Part shown: piece after piece, positions 1 through 8,001 of the stretch
Position numbering within the stretch: the stretch's first letter is position 1
How the letters are laid out: each line of letters opens with the position of its first letter
Assembly: GCA_963921355.3 (NCBI GenBank)
Contig: OZ001190.1
Coordinates: 2,170,001 to 2,234,000 of the forward strand
Source of the DNA: CAWUEZ02 sp963921355
GTDB taxonomy: Bacteria > Pseudomonadota > Alphaproteobacteria > Thalassobaculales > Thalassobaculaceae
Length of the DNA stretch: 64,000 nt
Direction of reading: 5' to 3'
Translations under genes and position numbers: made by a program
The notes under the pieces: generated by a model
The model's database searches: none
What the model saw: only the letters and a program-made list of their open reading frames with translations
What the model was told of the DNA's origin: nothing

Positions 1-338
1 AGCTGATCGCCTTCCAGAGTGTAGGCCGTCGGCACGCCCGGCGTGTCGGTCGCAAACGCGTCCTCGAACGGGCCTGGCGTGAGGTAGGCGAGCCGGACCC
101 GCGGCACCGACAGCCAGGTCAGGCTGCGGGCCTCCAGGAAATCCGCCGGCAGCGCCGCCCGGGCGTCGGAGAACGCGAGGGCCACCGTCGTCTCCATGCG
201 ACGGTTGCGGAACCGGGTCTCGCGGTTCACCTGGGCTTCCAGCAACGTGATGAAGTCGGGGATGACGGCGGTCAGATCGGACCGGTTCAACAGGCCGGCC
301 ACCGCCGCCTTCAGGGCACCGAGATCATTCAAGGCCAT
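1..338 (-). CDS. Phage head-tail adaptor protein, partial (SU10 type)
   Basis: About 112 codons are visible; the 3' end lies beyond the window. The protein opens MALNDLGALKAAVAGLLNRS, followed by an Asn-Arg-Glu-Thr-Arg-Phe-Arg-Asn-Arg-Arg stretch and a TWLSVPRVRLAYLTP-like segment. This pattern resembles the adaptor (connector) proteins found downstream of the major capsid gene in SU10-like phages, which join portal and tail. The ATG at 336-338 overlaps the end of the preceding reading frame by 14 bp, as expected for a packed late operon. The family call rests on N-terminal pattern and position only. Confidence 0.6.
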   Translation of the reverse strand, partial: MALNDLGALKAAVAGLLNRSDLTAVIPDFITLLEAQVNRETRFRNRRMETTVALAFSDARAALPADFLEARSLTWLSVPRVRLAYLTPGPFEDAFATDTPGVPTAYTLEGDQ

Positions 339-1676
339 TCAGCACCTCCTCGATGCGCGCGGCGACGGTCTCGGGTGTCCAGTCCCGCAGCACCTCGAGG
401 CTGCGGTACCAGGGCATGGTGGCGCCGCCGCAGCGCCAGGCCGGCCGGTCGTTGAGCAGCACCAGACAGCGGGTGCCGAGCGCGCCGGCGAGATGGGCGA
501 CCGCGGTCGGCACCGCCACCACCAGATCGAGCTCGCGCACCAGGGCGGCGGTGCTGTCGTAGTCGAGCGCCCGGTCGGTGAGGTAGGGGAAGACATGCAC
601 GCCCAGCGCTTCAGGGGTGCAGTCGGGCGCCAGGGTGTGCTCCAGGCTGACGAACTCGGCATCGACCGGGGCGAGTGCCGCCATCAGCGCCGTCAGATCG
701 GCTTGCCGGTCGTGCGCGCCGGTTTGCGCGGTGCCGCCGGTCCAGGCCAGGCCCACCTTGCGCCGGCGCGGCATCGGCGCCAGCAGGCCGCGCGCCATCG
801 CCCGGCGCCCGGAACAGGCCTTCAGATAGGCCGTACCGGGAAAGTCCTCCTGAGCCCTCCGATAGAACCCCGGAAGCTGGGCGATCGACACCCGGTTGAC
901 CGGCCGATGCTCCGCCAGCCAGGCGGGTGCCGGGTCATAGCGCGTGCCATGGACCGACGCCGCCGGGAACGACCGCGAGAACAGGCCGACCTACCGCGGC
1001 ATGGTCTCGACGATCGGCCGGTCGATCTCGGCAAGCGCGTCCGGCAGGCAAGAGGCGAACATCACCTCGTCGCCGATGCCCTGCTCGCCATAGACCACGG
1101 TCGGGCCCGGCGCCCCGGGGTGCCAGGGCGGCAGATGGGTATGCCGTGCGACCCGGTCGCCCTGGCCGAGGCCGAGATCGTAGGCCGGCCAGGCCCTGAC
1201 CCAGTCCTGACGCATCAGATGCACGAAGGCCTTGTTGCGCTCGATCGCGCCAAGGTGTGCGGACTGCCACTGCGCGGCCGTCAGGGTCTCCTCCGGCCGG
1301 GTGAACCAATGCCAGGCGGCCTCGGTCTCGCCCAGCGCCAGGGACGCCAGGCCGGCGTTGTTCATGGCCGGCACATGGGCCGGGTTAGGGCGTGGGCCCG
1401 CTCGAACAGGGTCAGCGCATCGGCGTCTTCGCCCCACGCCGCCAGCACCCGGCCGAGGTCCGAGAGGGTCTCGGCGCACGGGTTGAGGCGGGCCGCGGCG
1501 GAGGCGAAGACATAGGCATGGCCGAGCCGTCCGGCGTCGAAATGCATCGAGCCCAGCCGACCGATGCTCTCCCAGTCGGTGACATCGGCGGCGATCGCCG
1601 CGTGGAAGCAGCGGGCCGACTCGTGCCCGTCACCGGCCGCGAAGGCGGCGAAACCAAGGTCCCTGAAATCTCTCAC
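325..1676 (-). pseudogene. TPR / glycosyltransferase-9-like protein, broken (frameshift plus in-frame stop)
   Basis: GTG start at 1674-1676 overlaps the upstream stop (GTGA). The N-terminal part reads as tetratricopeptide repeats (FAAGDGHESARCFHAAI, LGRVLAAWGEDADALTLFERA). The C-terminal part reads as the nucleotide-sugar lobe of heptosyltransferase-like (GT9) proteins (YGEQGIGDEVMFASCLP, KVGLAWTGG, VAVPTAVAHLAGALG). Two lesions interrupt it. One base is missing near 1385-1390, where the frame jumps from FERAHAL to NPAHVPAMNN. A TAG at 991-993 stands between ETMPR and VGLFSRSFPA in the same frame. Repaired, it would be about 450 residues. Such TPR-GT proteins are usually cellular, so this is either a cargo gene inside the phage head operon or an uncharacterised phage glycosyltransferase. 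Confidence 0.75.
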
Positions 1677-2017
1677 AGGATCTTCTTCCGCTGTCCGAGA
1701 CGGGCGGTGTTGACGCGCAGGTGACACCATTCGGGGTCGTCGAGCTTCTTCATCAGTCGCAAGCCGTCTTCCCGGTCGAAGACGTTCAGCCGGTCCTCGA
1801 CCAGCCATTTGTGGATCACCGCCGGCGGGATCCGGGCGACGTGCCACCAGTCCCCGCCCCGGCCCTTGGCCGCATCCGGGGCCTGGACCTCCTTGTTCAG
1901 ATCCAGCACCGCGCCGGTGTCCTTGTAGACGGTCTTGACCGCACTCTCCCCGGTCTCCGGGTCATGGGCGAACCACTCGGTCTTGACCGGATCATCGTCC
2001 AGCAATCGCCAGCCCAT
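1673..2017 (-). CDS. Phage protein of unknown function following the capsid gene
   Basis: A 114-residue soluble protein beginning MGWRLLDDDPVKTEWFAHD and ending in a basic QRKKIL. The ATG at 2015-2017 has GGGAGA upstream; a longer upstream reading contains only repeat-derived codons, so this start is preferred. A central DWWHVARIPPAVIHKWL segment and a FDREDGLRLMKKLDDPEW stretch suggest a small mixed alpha/beta fold. It lies between the major capsid gene and the adaptor, where head-completion or decoration proteins often sit, but no motif gives a function. Confidence 0.65.
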   Translation of the reverse strand: MGWRLLDDDPVKTEWFAHDPETGESAVKTVYKDTGAVLDLNKEVQAPDAAKGRGGDWWHVARIPPAVIHKWLVEDRLNVFDREDGLRLMKKLDDPEWCHLRVNTARLGQRKKIL

Positions 2018-2057
2018 GGGCGGGTCTCCCTGGTTTTGGGGATTTCGGCGGCCTACT

Positions 2058-2177
2058 CCCGTCATCCCGGCGGCGCGCAGCGGCGGCCGGGATCCCGGGC
2101 CCGGCCTTGCGGCCAACCCGGGATGACGGAACTGGGGGGAGGTCCCGGGCCCGGCCTTCCGGCCGGCCCGGGATGAC
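2058..2177. repeat. Intergenic palindromic repeats (CCGTCATCCCGG type)
   Basis: The gap between the 114-residue gene and the capsid gene holds inverted copies of CCGTCATCCCGG (around 2058-2070) and CCCGGGATGACGG (around 2114-2127 and 2166-2178), with GGGCCCGGCCTT between. This is a common alphaproteobacterial intergenic repeat style. Its presence inside a phage late operon implies long residence in the host. Confidence 0.6.
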
Positions 2178-2200
2178 GGTGTGTGGGACGCGTCCGCCCC

Positions 2201-3181
2201 CTACGCCGAGGTCAGGCCGACGATCTTGCCGTGGGCGGCCTCGTTGTTCACCACGACCGTGGCTTCGGCCACGATGTGGCGTTTCTCGCTGTCGCCGGTC
2301 TTGGCAAACTGCTCCTGGGCGAAGGGCCAGAGATACGCCACCCCGAGATAGTCGAAGTCGAGCAGCAGGGCGGTCTGTTCCCGCGAGAAGCGGTTGGCCA
2401 TCACCTTGATGCCGCCCTGGCCCGAGAAGTCCGAGACGTAGACATCGGCCGAGGCGATGATCGCCGCCGGGCCGACCTTGGGTGCCGTGTCCCGGTACAG
2501 GGTGGCGATCCCGGCGAAGCCCGAGACCTGCTGCTTGTTGAACGAGCCGACGTTCAGGTAGTCGGGCTCGCCGCCATTGTCCCAGCAGGACTTGGCCAGG
2601 CTCTTCAGCAGACTTTCCGAGAACACGCCGGTCGCCGTCGGATCGACCGGCGGCGGCACCGCGCCGGCGCTGTAGCCGGGCGTGGTCGCCCCGCCCTGGG
2701 CACCGGCATAGACGATGTTGGAGGTCAGGAACGATTCGATCCCCGCCATCGTCGCCGGCGTGGTGGTCGACCCGGCATCGGTCCCCTGGTTGCCGGTGAT
2801 CGCCCGTTCCAGATCGCGCTTCAGCTCCTTGGAGCGTTTCTGCATCTGGTAGGCCATTTCCGACCGGTAGCCGGCCTTGTTGATGGCCTCGGTCGATCCC
2901 GAGACCTGCACGGTCTTCCTGAGGATCTGCAGCCGGTTGCCCGGCCGCCCGGTCGCGGTCGCGGCATTAGCGGCGGAGTCATCGCCGTCGATATGGGCGT
3001 TGGTGGCGGCCGCCGCCAACTGATCGGTGGTCCATTCGTGGTACTTGGCCCGCGCGGTCAGGCGCGGCGCCATCGTCAGCACCGGCGTGTCCACCGGCGA
3101 GATGTCGTAGATCACGTACTGCAGATCCTCGCGGGCATTGGTGCGCGAAGACGCAATGACGGTGTTGCTCGGCACGGCCAA
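2201..3181 (-). CDS. Major capsid protein (SU10 / DUF5309 family)
   Basis: A 326-residue protein starting MAVPSNTVIASSRTNARED. The following LQYVIYDISPVDTPVLTMAP segment, then the WTTDQL and IDGDDSA motifs, match the N-terminal pattern of the SU10-type (DUF5309) major capsid family, with a HK97-like fold expected. The centre has SGSTEAINKAGYRSEMAYQM and KELKRDLERAITGN, the long helix region of the family. It forms the phage shell. Length is normal and no lesion is seen. It lies directly after the scaffold gene in the usual order. Confidence 0.85.
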   Translation of the reverse strand: MAVPSNTVIASSRTNAREDLQYVIYDISPVDTPVLTMAPRLTARAKYHEWTTDQLAAAATNAHIDGDDSAANAATATGRPGNRLQILRKTVQVSGSTEAINKAGYRSEMAYQMQKRSKELKRDLERAITGNQGTDAGSTTTPATMAGIESFLTSNIVYAGAQGGATTPGYSAGAVPPPVDPTATGVFSESLLKSLAKSCWDNGGEPDYLNVGSFNKQQVSGFAGIATLYRDTAPKVGPAAIIASADVYVSDFSGQGGIKVMANRFSREQTALLLDFDYLGVAYLWPFAQEQFAKTGDSEKRHIVAEATVVVNNEAAHGKIVGLTSA

Positions 3182-3204
3182 GGCAACCTCTTCAGGTTAG
3201 GGAG

Positions 3205-4118
3205 TCAGACGAAGTCCTCGAACACCCGTGTCCAGGCGTCCTTGGACTGGCTCTTGCGCGCGGCATCCCGCTTGGCCGCTCCGATCGAGGCCCGCGAGGG
3301 CCGGCCTGCGGCGGATCCCGGGCGCTGAACCCGGGGCTTGCCCGCCACCTTCTTGGCAACCACGCCGGCGGCCGCCTTCTCGGCCCGGAACTGGCGATGC
3401 GCGGCCCGCAGCCAGCGCACCAGCCGGGCATCGGCGACCAGGCCGACGTCGTCCGGTGAGAAACCGTCGTCGATCAGGGACTGACGCAGTTCCGCCTGCT
3501 CGGTCCGGGCCACGTCCGGTCGGACCATTCCGGAATCAGTTCCGGCAGCAGGGCGGCCTGCTGCGACAGATGCTGCTGGCGGGCCTGTTCCTGGTGCAGG
3601 GCCCGATGCTGCAGGGCCTGGTGCCGTTGGCTCTGGCGGGCCCGCCAGTCGCGTTCGATCCTGGGGGCTCCCAACGGATCTTCGTCGTAGAGCGTGTCCC
3701 AGTCGGGCTCCGGATCCTCCAACTGGTCCAGCCGTTCCAGCTGTTGGCGGAGATAGGTGTCGACCTGCTGGCGCTCGGCCTCGAAGGCGCGGCGCTGGTC
3801 GGCCAGGTCCTGGGTTTTGCGGGTGTAGTCGGCGCGCATCAGGATGCCGTCGCGCACCTCGGCCGCGGTCAGCCGGCGGGCCTGGCCGTCGATCTCGACC
3901 TCGATGGACCCCGGCGGGTCCGCGGCTTCCGTCTCGTCAGGCAGCTCGACCTCGTCTTCCGCGGACAGTCGCTGCCCATCAGCGGCTGCGAGGTCGCCGT
4001 CAACGTTCTCCGGCGCCGGTTGGTCGGCCGCATCGGGGGCCTCCACATCCGCACCATCTTCCTGGGCGAGCAGGTCCTCGAACCGCGCCACGGGGGACGC
4101 TGTCTGATCTTGGGTCAT
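3205..4118 (-). pseudogene. Phage scaffolding protein, single-base frameshift
   Basis: ATG at 4116-4118 with GAGGAAAA upstream. The first part (about 200 residues) is acidic (AQEDGADVEAPDAADQPAPE) and then a long charged coiled coil (RKTQDLADQRRAFEAERQQV, HQEQARQQHLSQQAALL), which is the expected make-up of a head scaffold. Near 3517 the frame changes: PELIPEWSD continues naturally as PDVARTEQAELRQSLIDDGF in another frame, so one C appears lost in a CCGG run. The C-terminus is basic (KSQSKDAWTRVFEDFV), typical of the capsid-binding end. Repaired, it would be about 304 residues. No slippery heptamer is seen, so programmed frameshifting is unlikely. Confidence 0.75.
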
Positions 4119-4182
4119 GGCTTTTCCTCGGAACGTCCCGGGCGAAGGCCCGGGATCTGGAAGTGGCGTCTGAAACTCGAAT

Positions 4183-4458
4183 CTAGAACCAGCGACGGCG
4201 GTCGCCGGCCGCGATCTCCTCGGCGGCGCGCGCCGCCTTCTTGCCGTCATGGACGACCTTTTCCAGATGCTTGCGCACCTTGCGCAGTACCTGCACCGCC
4301 ATCAGGCAGCGCGTCCGCGCCTCGTCGTCGCGCGCCGGCGCCGCCACCGCCCGGTCGATCAGGGCGTGCTCGTAGGCGGCGAAGGCTTCCTTGAGGAGAG
4401 CGTCGTCGAGCAGCCGAGCCGCATCGGCGGCCCGCCATTCCGGGTCCCGGTCGGTCAT
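4183..4458 (-). CDS. Small helical phage protein in head operon
   Basis: 91 residues, almost wholly helical and charged (MTDRDPEWRAADAARLLDD, then TRCLMAVQVLRKVRKHLEKV, then a Lys/Ala/Arg tail). Its ATG overlaps the stop of the upstream 187-residue gene (ATGA at 4455-4458), so the two are translationally coupled. A role in head assembly is inferred from position only. Confidence 0.6.
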   Translation of the reverse strand: MTDRDPEWRAADAARLLDDALLKEAFAAYEHALIDRAVAAPARDDEARTRCLMAVQVLRKVRKHLEKVVHDGKKAARAAEEIAAGDRRRWF

Positions 4459-5018
4459 TCTGCCCCACCGTCGCCGCCACCGCCGTCGCCGCCACCGCCC
4501 CGGGCGTTGCCGGCGAGGCCGATCCGCCGGACCAGGGCCGTCCAGCTCTCGTCATCCGGGTCGAAGGCCCCGTCCAGGTCCATCCAGCGCGTGTCGCGGC
4601 CCTGCAGGACATCGTTGACCAGCATCGCCTGCAGTTGCGATCCGCCCCCCATCTCGGCCGTGTCGCGGCCGACCAGCGGGCCGTACATCAGGGTCAGGGC
4701 GTCGCGGAAGGTCAGCGCCGGCGGCATCGAAGGCTCGGTGACCGCCACGCCCTGGTCCGGATCGGCGGTGTAGACGCCGGACGGCGCGATCGGGTGCAGC
4801 ATGGGCTCACCACGACCGGCGTGGGGATTGTACTGGATGCCGTTCAGCAGCCCGCCGGCAAAGGTCCGCCGCAGGTTGGTGAAGCCGGCGCCGTCATTCA
4901 GAAGGCCGGCGCCGCCATACTCCGGACGGATCACATCGATCCCGTCCAGCAGCCCGCCAGCGACCGGGTACAGCGGCACCCCGCCGACGGTCAGGGTCGA
5001 GGTCGGTCGGTCCGTCAT
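4455..5018 (-). CDS. Phage protein of unknown function with glycine-rich tail
   Basis: 187 residues from ATG 5016-5018, preceded by GGAGAA. The N-terminal half has several short Gly-rich turns (VAGGLLDGIDVI, GGAGLLNDGAGF, FAGGLLNGIQY), suggesting an internal repeat of a GGLLNGI-like unit. The C-terminus is a low-complexity GGGGDGGGGDGG tail. It is in the head operon between portal and scaffold. I do not recognise its family. The GGLLNGI repeat would suit an extended capsid-interior or decoration protein, but this is conjecture. Confidence 0.55.
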   Translation of the reverse strand: MTDRPTSTLTVGGVPLYPVAGGLLDGIDVIRPEYGGAGLLNDGAGFTNLRRTFAGGLLNGIQYNPHAGRGEPMLHPIAPSGVYTADPDQGVAVTEPSMPPALTFRDALTLMYGPLVGRDTAEMGGGSQLQAMLVNDVLQGRDTRWMDLDGAFDPDDESWTALVRRIGLAGNARGGGGDGGGGDGGAE

Positions 5019-5107
5019 GCTGTTCTCCGGATTTCGGATTCCGATATCGGTCTGCACCCTGAATGCGCCCACCCATTGCCCACCGTACCCCGCACTTCCC
5101 GGACCTG

Positions 5108-5305
5108 CCCCGGATCTGATCCGGGGCGGGACCTAGGGCGGGAGCGTTCTGGAACGTCGGGTCAGATCGAACGGCGCCTCAGCAGGCAGCTTCCCTGGGC
5201 CCCGGGGCAGGCCCCGGATCAAGTCCGGGGCAGGCCCGGGGAGGAGATAGAGGATGAGGTCCCACATTCCGACCTCGCCCTGAGCACCCCGGATTAAATC
5301 CGGGG
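5108..5305. repeat. Cluster of CCCCGGAT-N-ATCCGGGG palindromes
   Basis: The 303-bp gap 5019-5321 contains no gene but holds at least three 19-bp imperfect palindromes: 5108-5126 (core ATCTGAT), 5212-5230 (core ATCAAGT) and 5287-5305 (core ATTAAAT). Arms are CCCCGGA / TCCGGGG. The family recurs at 5551-5751 and 9945-10052. Confidence 0.7.
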
Positions 5306-5321
5306 GTGTCGAAGGGCCGCC

Positions 5322-5507
5322 TCAACAGCCTTTGATCTTGCCTTCGGCGGCCCCGCCCTTGCCCTTCCAGGCGACGTGCCGGTCCGGGGTGAGGGTCTTC
5401 ATCCGCGCGCTGCCGTTCGGATTGACCTTGGCGGGTCTCCGGATCGGCGTGCGCGGCGAAGGCTTCGCGGGACCGTCAGCCGTGTGCAGGGCGGGATAGC
5501 GTTTCAT
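5322..5507 (-). CDS. Small basic phage protein
   Basis: 61 residues, rich in Lys, Arg and Pro (MKRYPALHTADGPAKPSPRT; GSARMKTLTPDRHVAWKGK). AGGAG precedes the ATG by a normal distance, supporting translation. It sits between palindromic repeat clusters in the gap after the portal gene. No family is recognised. Confidence 0.5.
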   Translation of the reverse strand: MKRYPALHTADGPAKPSPRTPIRRPAKVNPNGSARMKTLTPDRHVAWKGKGGAAEGKIKGC

Positions 5508-5550
5508 CTCGGGGGCTCCTGATGGGTAAAGTGATCGAACTCTTCACACT

Positions 5551-5751
5551 CCCCGGACTTGGTCCGGGGCCTAGAGTAGAGGCGAGCTGGAGAGTTGGAC
5601 CTGAAGGCCAAGAGCCACAGCGCGCGGGATCCCTGGGCCCCGCCCCGGATCAAATCCGGGGTCGGGGATACGGGAAAGGAGAGGAAAGGAAGACCCCCGC
5701 CCTGAGCACCCCGGATTAACCCCGGATCTAATCCGGGGCGGGGTGCTCAGG
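5551..5751. repeat. Second palindrome cluster, ending in a strong hairpin
   Basis: Copies of the CCCCGGA/TCCGGGG palindrome occur at 5551-5569, 5643-5661 and 5720-5738. The last is nested in a larger hairpin with a perfect 12-bp outer stem, CCTGAGCACCCC at 5701-5712 and GGGGTGCTCAGG at 5740-5751. It overlaps the 3' end of the portal gene and could stop or stabilise transcripts there. No T-tract follows. Confidence 0.65.
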
Positions 5752-7837
5752 ACGAGGTGGATTGAGGGACCTCGCCCTGAGCAGGGCCGTCAGGCCCATG
5801 TCGAAGGGCGGCCGCCCGCCACCCATGCTCCCGCGCCAGTTTTTCGGCTTCGAGCGCCAGTTTCGCGGCGTCGGTCTCGCGGTCGAGATCGGCCTTGTAG
5901 CGTTCGGTCGCGGCCTTGAGTTCAGCCTCCTCGCGGCGCAGCGCCAGTTCGGCCTCGGCCATGGTCAACGCCGGGTTCGGCGGCGGTGGCGCCTGGCGGG
6001 AACTGGCGACCCAGGCGGCCGGGTCGTCGAAATGGGCGCTCGGCTGCAGGTCGGCGGCCTCGGCCAGTTTCTTCAGGGTGTTGTAGTACTTGTCGAGCGG
6101 GGCCAGCGGGTTGGCCGGGCCCATCTGGGCCAGCACCGCCTCCTGCTTGGCGGCAATGAAGCCGTATTTCTGGATCTGCTCGGCCTTGGTGCCGACACCG
6201 AGGGCCACCGTGATCCGCACGTCCATATCGGTGTTCCAGGATCGCGGATCGACCGGCATCCAGCCGCCGCGCAGCTGCGCCACGCGGACCCGATCCTGGT
6301 AGCGGTTGAGCATTTTCAGGGCCAGCCGCATGAGCCGGGTCCAGCCGGTCTCAGCGAAGGTCCGCGCGATCAGCTCGACCCGGGCGCGGGCCGCGTGTGC
6401 CGCCTCGTCAACCGCCCGCGCGGTCTCGCCCTGCAGCGCGCCGCCGTCGAGCCCGCCGGCTAGGTCGTTGACGCCCGATCGCGACGCCAGGACCCGGTCG
6501 ATATACTCCATCATGGGAAAGGCCTGGGCGCCGTTCCACTGGGTGGCGATCGGCACGATGGCGGAGGCCGGATCCCCGTTCACCCGATAGATCGAGCCCG
6601 GGTCCTCGCTCAGCAGGTCATCCAGATCGACCCGGTTCTCATCGACCGCCTTGTGCGGGTAGAGCGACAGGTAGAGCCCGTCCATCATGCCGCGCCAGAG
6701 CGCGGTCTTGAGGCGCTGGATGTCCTTGGTCAGATCGGCCAGCGACCAGCCGTAGAACCGGTGCGGCAGGCGGATCGGGCAGAGTTCGGCGAAGGGCAGT
6801 TCCTCGATTGCCTCGTTGTCCAGGATCTCGGTGTTCGACGCCCCGCCGAGGACGGTCACCCGGCGCAGCTCGGAGATCCCGTCGCCGTCCATATCGGCTT
6901 TCAAATAGCACTCGTAGACCCAGACCCGGCGTTGACCGGGGGCGGTCTCGGTCGCGAGCGCGACGCCCTGGTCGAGACCGTCGAGCCGTTCGCGGGCCTC
7001 GTCGAGGACATCGTCATCCCGATCATTGGCCCGCGACAGGATTTCCGCGTCATAGCCCTCGTGCTCGAGTTCCTCGATGGTGCGGGCCTGGCGATGGCAG
7101 CAGAAGGTGAAGGTGCTGTCCTCCTCGTCGAGCGACCGGGCCCGGCGGTTGATCAGGAACTCCTCCGGCGGCACCGCCTCCCAGCGCAACCGGGCCCGCT
7201 TGCGGGTGCGCCGGATCCTGACGTCATGCACCATGTGCGTCGCCGCACCGAGCACCGCCAGGGCCAGGGCGGCATCCGGGGTCAGGGCCGCGCCGTCCAC
7301 CATCACCTGCGGCGTGTGCTCGACCACCTCGACCCCATCCTCGGCCACCAGGGCGACAAGTTCGTCTTCGCCGAGTTGGCGGTAGCTCTCGGTGCGGACG
7401 GTGTCGGTCTCGTCCCACCACAGCTTGACCACCGAGGTCGCGGAGATCAGCGCGGACTTCATCCAGTCGACGGCGATCCGGAAGCCCGGGTTGTCGCGCA
7501 TCAGCACCAGGTTCACGTAGTCGGTCGCCTGGGCCGCGTAGGCCTCGTCCTCGGGTCCTTCCGGCTCGTAGCGCACGACCTCTTCGGTCCCGAGAAAGGC
7601 GCGCACCAGCGACGGCATGACGGCCTCGACGGTCTCCATCACATCCCGGCTCATCACCTGGGAGCGGCCGGGCCGCTCGTCGCCGTAGGGCTCGCCCTCA
7701 TAGCGCTCCAGGCTGTCGGCGCGCCGAGACGACAACTGGTCGGCGTCGTGGCCGAGGGCGGCCCGGATCTGGTCGGCAACGATCGCCCGCAGACGGTCCT
7801 CGTCCACCTCTGCCGGGCGACGCGGAGAGCCGGTCAT
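5747..7837 (-). CDS. Portal protein (SU10 / P22-like)
   Basis: 696 residues, normal for this portal class. Features include an N-terminal SLERYEGEPYGDERPGRSQV segment followed by VMSRDVMETVEAVMPSLVRA, the typical start of P22/SU10-type portals. Next come WMKSALISATSVVKLWWDE, a basic RRTRKRARLRWEAVPPEEFL clip/wing region, LADLTKDIQRLKTALWRGMM, SGVNDLAGGLDGGALQGETA and a charged coiled-coil C-terminus (EAELALRREEAELKAATERY). The dodecameric portal forms the DNA channel at one capsid vertex and docks terminase. The ATG overlaps the upstream small gene by 4 bp. It is intact. Confidence 0.85.
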   Translation of the reverse strand: MTGSPRRPAEVDEDRLRAIVADQIRAALGHDADQLSSRRADSLERYEGEPYGDERPGRSQVMSRDVMETVEAVMPSLVRAFLGTEEVVRYEPEGPEDEAYAAQATDYVNLVLMRDNPGFRIAVDWMKSALISATSVVKLWWDETDTVRTESYRQLGEDELVALVAEDGVEVVEHTPQVMVDGAALTPDAALALAVLGAATHMVHDVRIRRTRKRARLRWEAVPPEEFLINRRARSLDEEDSTFTFCCHRQARTIEELEHEGYDAEILSRANDRDDDVLDEARERLDGLDQGVALATETAPGQRRVWVYECYLKADMDGDGISELRRVTVLGGASNTEILDNEAIEELPFAELCPIRLPHRFYGWSLADLTKDIQRLKTALWRGMMDGLYLSLYPHKAVDENRVDLDDLLSEDPGSIYRVNGDPASAIVPIATQWNGAQAFPMMEYIDRVLASRSGVNDLAGGLDGGALQGETARAVDEAAHAARARVELIARTFAETGWTRLMRLALKMLNRYQDRVRVAQLRGGWMPVDPRSWNTDMDVRITVALGVGTKAEQIQKYGFIAAKQEAVLAQMGPANPLAPLDKYYNTLKKLAEAADLQPSAHFDDPAAWVASSRQAPPPPNPALTMAEAELALRREEAELKAATERYKADLDRETDAAKLALEAEKLAREHGWRAAALRHGPDGPAQGEVPQSTSS

Positions 7838-8001
7838 CCCCGGTTCACGCGGCGCGGGGTGTCCCGCCCGACGGCCGGCCGTAGGCTCTCCAGCTGTTCT
7901 TGCAGCCGGTCGGCTAAGGCTTCAACCCGGTCGAGTGCGGCGGTCAGCTGCCGCATGCGTTCCGCGAACTGGCGCTGCTGCGCCAAGGTCGGTCCGTTCA
8001 T
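7834..8001 (-). CDS. Small coiled-coil phage protein between terminase and portal
   Basis: 55 residues, MNGPTLAQQRQFAERMRQLT followed by heptad-like LDRVEALADRLQEQLESL and a basic tail. ATG 7999-8001 shares one base with the terminase stop, and its own stop overlaps the portal ATG, so it is tightly coupled at both ends. The spacing supports a real gene; its function is unknown. Confidence 0.65.
   Translation of the reverse strand: MNGPTLAQQRQFAERMRQLTAALDRVEALADRLQEQLESLRPAVGRDTPRRVNRG

Noticed and set aside
3205..4118. Programmed frameshift in the scaffold gene
   Set aside because: No slippery heptamer or downstream structure is obvious at 3517; a lost C in a CCGG run explains it better.
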